A stretch of 7,830 nucleotides of DNA from Proteobacteria bacterium UBA6729 (GTDB lineage Bacteria; Pseudomonadota; Gammaproteobacteria; Porifericomitales; Porifericomitaceae), in assembly GCA_002454015.1 (NCBI GenBank), contig DKIB01000092.1, positions 322 through 8,151 of the forward strand. Reading direction: 5' to 3'. A model generated the notes under the pieces. That model was not told where the DNA came from. It saw nothing but the letters and a program-made list of their open reading frames with translations, and made no database searches. Shown here piece by piece: positions 1 through 5,341 of the stretch. How positions within the stretch are numbered: position 1 is the stretch's first letter; each line of letters begins with the position of its first letter. Made by a program: the position numbers and the translations under genes.

Positions 1-149
1 GCATCTTCGTAGACCCAGAAGCCATTGACGTTGCCGTCGAAGCTGACCTCCCAGCCGTTGTCGCCACCGACGATCACGACCGCATTCGCGGCGGGTGCCA
101 GTGACAGGGTAAACAAGGCCGCGAGGGCCATTGTGAGTTTTGATTTCAT
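1..149 (-). CDS. Secreted, porin-like protein, N-terminus only
   Basis: Only the first 49 codons lie in the window; the gene runs off the left edge. The protein starts MKSKLTMALAAL and has a textbook signal peptide: two lysines, a hydrophobic core, and a probable cleavage site after Ala-Asn-Ala near residue 23. The mature part begins with a short beta-like segment (WEVSFDGNVNGFWVYED) that resembles the first strand of gammaproteobacterial outer-membrane porins, which is why I call it porin-like. The start is fixed by a strong Shine-Dalgarno AAAGGAGG (159-166 on the complement) 9 nt upstream of the ATG. It has the same orientation as the aor operon but its own promoter at 218-247, so it can be expressed alone. 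Secretion is well supported; the porin assignment rests on a short stretch and is tentative. Confidence 0.7.
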   Translation of the reverse strand, partial: MKSKLTMALAALFTLSLAPAANAVVIVGGDNGWEVSFDGNVNGFWVYED

Positions 150-217
150 GAGATTCAACCTCCTTTCGTCAATCGGATTGACCGCCTCTGAGATGAGGCC
201 TGTCTGTACGGTGGCAA

Positions 218-247
218 AGAATACCACAGGCGTTGCATAAATGTCAA
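218..247 (-). promoter_or_regulatory. Sigma70-type promoter of the porin-like gene
   Basis: On the minus strand, TTGACA (242-247, perfect -35 consensus) is separated by 18 nt from TATTCT (218-223, four of six matches to the -10 consensus). The predicted start of transcription is near 211, giving a leader of about 60 nt before the ATG at 149. This is the strongest promoter-like sequence between the end of the aor operon and this gene. Confidence 0.6.
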
Positions 248-282
248 GTTTTTTTATGGGGCCTTTGAGGGCGGGGGATTCT

Positions 283-300
283 TGTTGTTTTTTTACAACA
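283..300. repeat. Short inverted repeat after the aor operon
   Basis: TGTTGT (283-288), six T, then ACAACA (295-300) form a perfect 6-bp AT-rich inverted repeat directly abutting the stop codon of the 92-residue gene at 301. It could form a weak hairpin at the 3' end of the aor transcript. It has no GC-rich stem and no U-run on the minus-strand side, so I do not call it an intrinsic terminator. The rest of 150-300 holds the porin promoter and leader and no gene. Confidence 0.3.
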
Positions 301-579
301 TCAGCCTCCCCCACGGCGGGTGGAGAGCTCCAGTCGTTTGAGAATCTGTTCGGCCTCCGGGGGGGGCAGGTCATGCTCCAGGGTCAGCTGGAGGGTGGGG
401 AGAGTAAGCATGCCGAGGATGCGGGGCTGGAGGGGTTGCCAGCACAGGGTCAGGGTGCCGGTGGGGGTGGTGACGGTGGCCCGGCTATCCTGCAACTGGT
501 GGTTGTAGTGCCTGAGGAAGTGGCCGAGGCTGTGCAGCCACTCCGGTACACTGAGGGCGAGTATACGGGTCTCAACCAC
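301..579 (-). CDS. Small protein of unknown function ending the aor operon (92 aa)
   Basis: I do not recognise the family. From the GTG at 577-579 it encodes 92 residues starting VVETRILALSVPEWL, with a His/Tyr-containing amphipathic stretch (LHSLGHFLRHYNHQL), a Thr-rich beta-like middle, and a C-terminal segment PPPEAEQILKRLEL ending in Arg-Arg-Gly-Gly-Gly. No signal peptide or membrane segment is visible, so it is probably cytoplasmic. The GTG overlaps the stop of the MoaD-like gene by 8 nt, which suggests translational coupling. An ATG at 628-630 would add 17 residues, but that extension is Pro/Trp-rich, overlaps the MoaD-like gene by 59 nt and lacks a Shine-Dalgarno sequence, so I prefer the GTG. 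Its place as the last gene of an AOR operon suggests a role in assembly or cofactor insertion of AOR; that is inference. The Gly-Gly-Gly end echoes the Gly-Gly end of its MoaD-like neighbour. Confidence 0.65.
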   Translation of the reverse strand: MVETRILALSVPEWLHSLGHFLRHYNHQLQDSRATVTTPTGTLTLCWQPLQPRILGMLTLPTLQLTLEHDLPPPEAEQILKRLELSTRRGGG

Positions 580-820
580 CCGCCACGGGGGGCCAGACGG
601 CCAGGGTATCGCCTTCACTGAAGGATACATTGCGCTCGGTCGGGGCCAGATAGATGCCGTTCAGGAGCACCAGATGCGCCAGCCTGCGGGGAATCTGGCA
701 TTGATCCATCAGCTGCCGGGGGGTGGACCGGGCGGGAACCTCCAGCTCGGCACTGTTGTTCGTGCCCCCCTCGGGCAGATAGGCACCCAGGGAGGCATAA
801 AGTTTGATGCGTATCTTCAA
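572..820 (-). CDS. MoaD-like sulfur-carrier protein of the AOR operon
   Basis: This is a beta-grasp protein of the MoaD/ThiS family. The first strand is KIRIKLYASLGAYLP, followed by a helix (TPRQLMDQCQIP), a strand (HLVLLNGIYL), the typical EGDTLAVWPPVAGG ending, and a C-terminal Gly-Gly. In MoaD that tail is adenylylated and thiocarboxylated to supply sulfur for molybdopterin, the organic part of the tungsten cofactor used by AOR. MoaD-like genes accompany many AOR genes. I chose the TTG at 818-820 (82 residues, close to E. coli MoaD at 81) because it starts exactly at beta-strand 1 and overlaps the aorC stop as TTGA. A second TTG at 857-859, with GGAGG about 10 nt upstream, would add 13 basic residues (HPGRWVQRPRLR) and cannot be excluded. 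No ATG is available either way. Family assignment is firm; AOR dedication is inferred from position. Confidence 0.85.
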   Translation of the reverse strand: MKIRIKLYASLGAYLPEGGTNNSAELEVPARSTPRQLMDQCQIPRRLAHLVLLNGIYLAPTERNVSFSEGDTLAVWPPVAGG

Positions 821-2067
821 GCGAAGACGCGGGCGTTGTACCCAACGGCCTGGGTGCAACCCAGATAGGCCTCCATGACCCGGAGGGGGTTATCCTGGAG
901 CCGTTGCTTCCAGCGCCCCAGTCTGGAACCGGTCTGGATCAGACCACGCAATACGCCGATGTGTTGGGTCATGCCGATGGCCTGGGCGCCGATCAGCCGG
1001 TCCTCCTCAAACTGCAGGCAGAGGTAGCGATAATGTTCCTCATCAAGGAGCCGGCTCTGCTCACCGTCCGCCACGCCCTGCCAGAGGCCGAAGGAACTGG
1101 ACACCAGGCCGAGGGTGGCCAGTACATTCATGGAGACGCTGCCCTGATACAGGCATTCCCTGCCTGCCATATTCATGGCGGCAATGCGTCCGTGGTCGGC
1201 GGCGGTCGGCTGTATGGCGTGCACGCTGTACTCGCCGGTAGAGTAGTCACGACCCTGACAGACATCACCGGCGGCATAGATGCCGGGCACACTGGTCTGC
1301 AGGTACTGGTCTACCAGAATGCCGCTGTCGGTACGGATATCGGTGTCCTGGATGAGTTCCAGGTTGGGGGTGACGCCGGTGGCGCAGATTACCAGCTCTG
1401 CGGGGATGGCATCGCCGCCGGTGTCCACACGCAGTTCGCTGCCTGCACTGGTGATGCCCTGGACCCGGGTGGAGGTCAGTACGCGGACTCCCTTGCTCTC
1501 GCACCAGCGTCGCAACATATTGCCTGCCACGGCATCCATCATCCGCGGCACCATGCGATCCCCGACCTCAATGATGGTGAGATCATCGCCACGCTGGGCC
1601 AGGGCCTCCAGAATGATGCTGCCGATGAAACCGGCACCGATGAGCACCGTGCGTTTGGCGCCGCGCTGCATGATGTTGCGGGCATCTGCCAGGGTCCAGC
1701 AGTTCTCCACGCCGGGCAGGTCCAGACCTGGAATGGGGGGACGTACGGCACGGGAACCGGTGGCCAGCAGGAGACGGTCCCAAGGTAGCGTATCCCCGTT
1801 CTCCATGACCACCCTGCTGTCCTGCACCTGTGCGACCCGGGCCTGCAGCCGTTCAATGCCCTGCTCGGCGTAGTGGCCCTCGCCATGGCGCAGGTGGGTG
1901 CCCGACTCCTGAATGCTGCCGCTCATGAGGTACGGCAGGGCCATGCGCGAGTAGGGCGGCTCGGGTTCGTCGCCGATCAGCGTGACCTGACTGTCCGCAT
2001 CCAGGCGCCTCAAGGCCTCAGCCGCGATCACGCCAGCCGGGCCGTTACCGACAATCAGGTGCCGCAT
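817..2067 (-). CDS. aorC: AOR FAD/NAD(P)H-binding subunit (AorC-like)
   Basis: A 416-residue flavoprotein of the pyridine-nucleotide oxidoreductase (NirB N-terminal / ferredoxin reductase-like) family. It has an N-terminal FAD-binding Rossmann motif GNGPAG (residues 7-12), the LLLATGS motif (about 99-105), a second Rossmann motif IGAGFIG (143-149) for NAD(P)H, and the second FAD motif PGIYAAGDVC (261-270). The active-site CxxxxC of disulfide reductases is absent; the equivalent place reads PPYSRMALPYL. It is therefore an electron-transfer flavoprotein rather than a disulfide reductase. In AorABC of Aromatoleum the equivalent subunit lets the enzyme reduce NAD+ with electrons from aldehyde oxidation. 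The ATG lies 3 nt after the aorB stop with little Shine-Dalgarno, so translation is probably coupled to aorB. Full length; no signal peptide, hence cytoplasmic. Confidence 0.88.
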   Translation of the reverse strand: MRHLIVGNGPAGVIAAEALRRLDADSQVTLIGDEPEPPYSRMALPYLMSGSIQESGTHLRHGEGHYAEQGIERLQARVAQVQDSRVVMENGDTLPWDRLLLATGSRAVRPPIPGLDLPGVENCWTLADARNIMQRGAKRTVLIGAGFIGSIILEALAQRGDDLTIIEVGDRMVPRMMDAVAGNMLRRWCESKGVRVLTSTRVQGITSAGSELRVDTGGDAIPAELVICATGVTPNLELIQDTDIRTDSGILVDQYLQTSVPGIYAAGDVCQGRDYSTGEYSVHAIQPTAADHGRIAAMNMAGRECLYQGSVSMNVLATLGLVSSSFGLWQGVADGEQSRLLDEEHYRYLCLQFEEDRLIGAQAIGMTQHIGVLRGLIQTGSRLGRWKQRLQDNPLRVMEAYLGCTQAVGYNARVFA

Positions 2068-2070
2068 GGC

Positions 2071-3921
2071 CTAGAGGCCCAGACGATTGCGGGTCTCGGC
2101 GGTAGGCACGCCGTCCTCCGACCAGCCCCGCAACTTGTAGTACTCCGGCAACATCTTGTGCAGATCGCTGACCCGCCCCTTGGCAGGGCCGGTGGGTGCC
2201 GCTTCCTTCAACATGCGCGGGGGCAAGGTGTCGTCCTTTGCGGTAAATCCGGCAGCCAGGTTGAACTGCCGCTCCAGGTTCCAGACGCGCTCGCCAACCT
2301 CCAGCAGTTTCTCGCTGGTCCAGCCTCCCTCGCAGGCGGCATCCACCTGCGGGGCGATATCATCCAGTGTCCAGGCAAAGGTGGTGAAGGCGCACAGGCC
2401 GGTGGAATCCACCACCGCAGCCGCATCCTGAACGCTCTTCATCAGTGCTGGTTTGCCCTCCGTGGACAGCGGGTCGGTCTTCTCGGGAGCCCCCAGGATC
2501 TCGGAGGAGACCGAGTACCCACGCAGGTGACAGGCACCACGGTTGGAGGTTGCATAGCCGAGCCCCATACCCTGTATGCCACGCGGGTCGTAGGCCGGAA
2601 ACTCCTGCCCCTTGACCGTCATGGACAGTTCGGGACGGCCGTACTTCTCACACATGCGCTTTGAGCCCATGCCCAGTATCCTGCCAAAGCCCTCGCCCCG
2701 GGCGGTCAACTCGGCAACCTTGCACAGCGCCTCTGCAGAACCAAACTTCAGTTTGATGCCATCGGTATCCTTGTCGGTGAGCACGCCCTCCTCGTAGAGT
2801 TCCATGGCTGCTGCCACGGTGGAACCGAAGGAGATCGGGTCAATGCCATCCTCATTGCAGAGGAAGTTGGCATAGGTCAGTGCCTCCATATCCTTGATCC
2901 CGGTATCCGAACCCAGCGCCCAGGCCGCTTCGTACTCCAGACCCCCACTGGCTCCCCAGTATTTTGGGCTGGTCTTGATGCTGAAGTGACGCTGGTCCAT
3001 GCGCGAGATGCGCCCGCAGGCAATGGTGCAGCCGTAGCAAGCGGCATTGGTAACCAGGTTGGCCTTGCCATCGGTCTTGCGGGGCTCATGCATGGCCTCA
3101 CCGGAGATCTCGGCGGCCCCCTCAAACTGTACCTCACGCATGTTGCGGGTCGGCATGGCACCGGATTCGTTGATCACATTCATCAACACCTGGGTGCCGT
3201 ACTGTGGCAGCCCGGCGCCGGTGACCTCATTCTCGGCGAGTACCTTCTTGCCTGCACTGACCGCCTTCATGAAGGCCTGGGGGTCGCGGAGATTGCCCAC
3301 CCCGCGGGTGCCCCGTACCGCCACGGCCTTCAGGTGCTTGGAGGCCATCACCGTGCCCACGCCGGAACGCCCGGCAGCACGGTGCAGATCGTTGACAATG
3401 GCGGCGTACAGGTTGCCCTGCTCGGCTGCCCGGCCCACCGCGGCAATGCGCAACAGGGGATCCTGGTGATGCTTGTGCAACCACTCATCCGTCTCCCACA
3501 CCGACTTGCCCCAGAGCGGCTCCGCCGGGACCAGCTCCGCCTGTTCATCCTCCACGTAGAGATAGACAGGCCTGGGTGACTTGCCCTCAAAGATGATCAT
3601 GTCCCAGCCGGCGGATTTGATCTCGGCACCGAGGAACCCCCCCGAGTTGGAGCAGGCCACGGTGCCGGTCAGCGGACTCTTGGTGACCACCGAATAACGA
3701 CCGCCCGTAGAGGCCATCGTGCCGGTCAGTGGCCCCGTCACCATGATCAGCTTGTTCTCGGGACCCAGTGCATCACACTTGGGATCGATCTCTTCCATCA
3801 GGTAGCGGGTTGCCAGTCCCCGCTGCCCCAGATACTCCATGGCCCACTCCATGTTGAGGGGTTCGTTCCCGATGGTGCCCTCCGTCAGGTTGACACGCAT
3901 CACATTCCGGGTCCAGCTCAT
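2071..3921 (-). CDS. aorB: Tungsten-dependent aldehyde:ferredoxin oxidoreductase, catalytic subunit
   Basis: A 616-residue member of the AOR family, which oxidises aldehydes to carboxylic acids at a tungsten bis-pyranopterin centre. The N-terminal domain is typical (VMRVNLTEGTI, LGQRGLATRYL, VTGPLTGT, SNSGGFLGAE). The proximal [4Fe-4S] cluster ligands are CYGCTIAC (Cys295, 298, 302) plus Cys510 in DSTGLC. Family-conserved cofactor-site segments include GLEYEAAWALGSD (327-339), YDPRG (444-448) and ATSNRGACHLRGY (457-469). Length matches bacterial and archaeal AORs (about 600-620). There is no signal peptide, so it is cytoplasmic. The start is supported by AGGAGGT 8 nt upstream. The Fe-S and flavin subunits on either side place it with the AorABC type of Aromatoleum and Thauera, which acts on a broad range of aliphatic and aromatic aldehydes, not with homomeric archaeal AOR. 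The exact substrate cannot be read from sequence. Confidence 0.95.
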   Translation of the reverse strand: MSWTRNVMRVNLTEGTIGNEPLNMEWAMEYLGQRGLATRYLMEEIDPKCDALGPENKLIMVTGPLTGTMASTGGRYSVVTKSPLTGTVACSNSGGFLGAEIKSAGWDMIIFEGKSPRPVYLYVEDEQAELVPAEPLWGKSVWETDEWLHKHHQDPLLRIAAVGRAAEQGNLYAAIVNDLHRAAGRSGVGTVMASKHLKAVAVRGTRGVGNLRDPQAFMKAVSAGKKVLAENEVTGAGLPQYGTQVLMNVINESGAMPTRNMREVQFEGAAEISGEAMHEPRKTDGKANLVTNAACYGCTIACGRISRMDQRHFSIKTSPKYWGASGGLEYEAAWALGSDTGIKDMEALTYANFLCNEDGIDPISFGSTVAAAMELYEEGVLTDKDTDGIKLKFGSAEALCKVAELTARGEGFGRILGMGSKRMCEKYGRPELSMTVKGQEFPAYDPRGIQGMGLGYATSNRGACHLRGYSVSSEILGAPEKTDPLSTEGKPALMKSVQDAAAVVDSTGLCAFTTFAWTLDDIAPQVDAACEGGWTSEKLLEVGERVWNLERQFNLAAGFTAKDDTLPPRMLKEAAPTGPAKGRVSDLHKMLPEYYKLRGWSEDGVPTAETRNRLGL

Positions 3922-3929
3922 AATTGCCT

Positions 3930-3937
3930 ACCTCCTA
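3930..3937 (-). promoter_or_regulatory. aorB ribosome binding site fused to the aorA stop codon
   Basis: On the minus strand the sequence TAGGAGGT contains both the aorA stop (TAG, 3935-3937) and a near-perfect Shine-Dalgarno AGGAGGT (3930-3936), 8 nt before the aorB ATG. The arrangement allows terminating ribosomes to re-initiate and also gives aorB a strong site of its own. Confidence 0.75.
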
Positions 3938-4408
3938 TCCGGCGCCACCCGTGCCGCTACCCGCAGCATGGGCACGCATACGTTCCAGTCCGGTGTGATC
4001 GGCATCCACCCAGGTAATGGCCTCGGTAGGGCAAGCCTTGGCACACTCCGGGTCACCGCCACACAGGTCGCACTTGTAGACCACTCCTGTGCTCTGCTGA
4101 TAGTTGACCGTGCCAAAGGGACAGGCGATGGTACAGACCTTGCACCCCACACAGACATCGGCCTTGACCTCCTTGGCCCCCGTCTCCGGGTTCAGGACGA
4201 TGGCCTCCACCGGGCAGGCGTGCATACACCAAGCCTCTTCGCATTGCGTACAGGTGTAGGGGACAAAGCGCCCCTCCTCATGGAAGGTGAATACCTTGAT
4301 ACGGGAGATGGCTGGATTGAAGACGCCCTCGGCCTGATACGAGCAGGCCAGCTCGCACTGCAGGCAACCGGTACACTTCTCTGGCTCAATCTGTAGCGAC
4401 TTAAGCAT
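3935..4408 (-). CDS. aorA: AOR electron-transfer subunit with four [4Fe-4S] clusters (AorA-like)
   Basis: A 157-residue polyferredoxin with sixteen cysteines in four groups: Cys12/15/18/22, Cys53/56/61/65, Cys86/89/92/96 and Cys113/116/122/126. This is the DmsB/HycB-like pattern for four [4Fe-4S] clusters. In AorABC of Aromatoleum this subunit carries electrons between the tungsten subunit and the flavin subunit, and cryo-EM work describes AorA polymerising into a wire-like filament decorated with AorB. The tail after residue 135 is flexible and ends SGTGGAG, with no cysteine. The first gene of the operon, it starts at an ATG preceded by GAGGT (4418-4422) at 9 nt. No Tat or Sec signal is present, so it is cytoplasmic, unlike many four-cluster subunits of periplasmic enzymes. 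The family is certain; filament formation is inferred from homology. Confidence 0.92.
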   Translation of the reverse strand: MLKSLQIEPEKCTGCLQCELACSYQAEGVFNPAISRIKVFTFHEEGRFVPYTCTQCEEAWCMHACPVEAIVLNPETGAKEVKADVCVGCKVCTIACPFGTVNYQQSTGVVYKCDLCGGDPECAKACPTEAITWVDADHTGLERMRAHAAGSGTGGAG

Positions 4409-4429
4409 GTGATTATGACCTCGATTGCA

Positions 4430-4465
4430 CGAATCCGACCGGGCCGACAGCGGCTGCCCGATTCG
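4430..4465 (-). promoter_or_regulatory. Possible stem-loop in the aorA mRNA leader
   Basis: CGAATC (4430-4435) pairs perfectly with GATTCG (4460-4465), and between them GCCG (4443-4446) pairs with CGGC (4451-4454) around a 4-nt loop. In the minus-strand transcript this would be a two-tier hairpin ending 7 nt short of the aorA Shine-Dalgarno. The leader predicted from the promoter is about 70-75 nt, much shorter than the known Moco/Tuco riboswitch class, and I see none of that fold. It may be an mRNA-stability or protein-binding element, or chance in GC-rich DNA. Confidence 0.3.
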
Positions 4466-4469
4466 CGGG

Positions 4470-4498
4470 TTGACTATTCATGCCCCCGATCATAGCAT
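4470..4498 (+). promoter_or_regulatory. Candidate promoter for the binding-protein/propeller genes
   Basis: TTGACT (4470-4475, five of six matches to -35) lies 17 nt from TAGCAT (4493-4498, four of six to -10). The predicted start is near 4505, so the transcript would have almost no leader before the ATG at 4507. This fits the absence of a Shine-Dalgarno there, and would rule out the upstream ATG at 4480 for transcripts from this promoter. Confidence 0.45.
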
Positions 4499-4506
4499 CT
4501 ATGGTC
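4488..4506. promoter_or_regulatory. 19-bp near-palindrome, candidate operator between divergent operons
   Basis: GATCATAG-CAT-CTATGGTC is an inverted repeat with seven of eight arm positions matching, centred on 4497. It covers the -10 region of the leftward aor promoter and that of the rightward promoter. A dimeric repressor or activator bound here would affect both operons. No regulator gene is in the window and I cannot match the site to a named family. Confidence 0.4.
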
Positions 4507-4516
4507 ATGCAGTCAA
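4489..4516 (-). promoter_or_regulatory. Sigma70-type promoter of the aor operon
   Basis: On the minus strand, TTGACT (4511-4516) is followed after 16 nt by TATGAT (4489-4494), with five of six matches to consensus in each box. Transcription would begin near 4482, about 73 nt upstream of the aorA ATG. It overlaps the rightward promoter, so RNA polymerase could probably occupy only one at a time. Confidence 0.6.
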
Positions 4517-5322
4517 CCCCCCCTGTCCCCCCCCCCGGATACGGTGCCCTCTGCCGGGCGCTGCCGGTGCTGTGCGGGCTGCTGGCCAGTGGCCCGGCGC
4601 TCGCCGCCGAGTTCCATTTTTACTATGCAGGTGAGGCGGGAGGTGCCCTGCTGGGGGCTCGCCAGGGCGCTGCCGAGGCCCGCATACAGGGACGGTTTCT
4701 GGGGCAGGATTACCGCCTGGAGAAGCATCCCGGGGAGGGCACGCTGCCACCACAGGGCATCGGCATCGTGGCGGCGGTGCCCGCACCGGCACTGCTGGCA
4801 CTGGCGCGTGCCCACCCGGAGGTCGCGGTGTTCAATGTCGCCGCAGACGATGACGCATTGCGGCAAAGCTGCCTCCCCAACCTGTTGCATGTACTGCCAA
4901 GCCGCCGCATGAAGGCCGATGCGGTAGCACAGTGGCAGGCCCTGCATCCGGATGCCGGGGTACAGGCACAGGCCTGGCACCCCGCGTTTGTGAAGTTTGC
5001 TGCCCGCGACCTGAACAAACGTTTCCGCAAGGCACACAACACCGCCATGGACGATGCGGCATGGGCTGGCTGGGCGGCGGTCAGGATGTCTGCCGACCTG
5101 ATCGCCCGCGGGGACAGTCAGGACGCCCCCGGATTGCTGGAACAACTGCGTACCGCGTTGGCCTTTGATGGACAGAAGGGCGAGGCACTGAATTTTCGTG
5201 CCAATGGCCAGCTGCGCCAACCCCTGCTGCTGGTGAATGACGGTGGCCTCGTGGGGGAAGCCCCGGTGCGGGGCAAGGACCTGGACAGCCTGGGGGCTCG
5301 CAGTGCCTGCCCGTCACCGTAG
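4507..5322 (+). CDS. Exported binding protein of the PQQ-alcohol-associated ABC type, shortened
   Basis: The protein has a Sec signal (ALCRALPVLCGLLASGPALA, cleaved near Ala-Ala/Glu) and resembles the periplasmic binding proteins linked to PQQ-dependent alcohol dehydrogenase systems. Shared features are GRFLGQDYRL, VFNVAADDDALR, CLPNLLHVLPSRRMKADAVAQW, AWHPAF, AAWAGWAAVR and the C-terminal NGQLRQPLLLV with a final LDSLG. From memory, full-length relatives have about 350-400 residues. Here QWQALHPDAGVQAQAWHPAF joins two segments that in relatives are separated by roughly 80-100 residues, so much of the second lobe appears to be missing. Open in frame, not frameshifted. No Shine-Dalgarno is visible before the ATGs at 4480, 4501 or 4507; I prefer 4507 because of the predicted promoter. 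The C-rich tract lies within its N-terminal region. It sits 19 nt upstream of the propeller gene, so the two are probably one transcript. No ABC ATPase or permease is nearby. Confidence 0.72.
   Translation: MQSTPPVPPPGYGALCRALPVLCGLLASGPALAAEFHFYYAGEAGGALLGARQGAAEARIQGRFLGQDYRLEKHPGEGTLPPQGIGIVAAVPAPALLALARAHPEVAVFNVAADDDALRQSCLPNLLHVLPSRRMKADAVAQWQALHPDAGVQAQAWHPAFVKFAARDLNKRFRKAHNTAMDDAAWAGWAAVRMSADLIARGDSQDAPGLLEQLRTALAFDGQKGEALNFRANGQLRQPLLLVNDGGLVGEAPVRGKDLDSLGARSACPSP
4517..4536. repeat. Poly-C tracts in the signal-peptide region
   Basis: Seven C (4517-4523), then TGT, then ten C (4527-4536) fall within the first ten codons of the binding-protein gene, encoding a Pro-rich n-region. A ten-base homopolymer is slip-prone and a change of one base would shift the reading frame for any start at or before 4507. 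Confidence 0.7.
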
Positions 5323-5341
5323 TCTTGTGGAGGAGTCGATC

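Noticed and set aside
283..300. Intrinsic terminator for the aor operon
   Set aside because: The stem is six AT-rich pairs and the T-run is inside the loop on the plus strand, not after the stem on the transcribed minus strand.
241..621. 126-codon plus-strand open frame beginning near the porin promoter
   Set aside because: Low-complexity Gly-rich product opposite the coupled small genes of the aor operon; no Shine-Dalgarno.
904..1788. 294-codon open frame on the plus strand opposite aorC
   Set aside because: It is the antisense shadow of a well-supported flavoprotein; composition is Gly/Ala/His-rich without any family motif and it has no ribosome binding site.
4409..4482. Molybdenum/tungsten cofactor riboswitch before aorA
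   Set aside because: The predicted leader is too short for that class and I see only a simple nested hairpin.
4480..4506. ATG at 4480 as start of the binding-protein gene
   Set aside because: It lies within the predicted rightward promoter, has no Shine-Dalgarno and only lengthens the region before the signal peptide; it remains possible if transcription starts farther upstream.
5237..5341. N-terminal extension of the propeller gene
   Set aside because: It overlaps the end of the binding-protein gene, whereas the ATG at 5342 has a strong Shine-Dalgarno and starts a good signal peptide.
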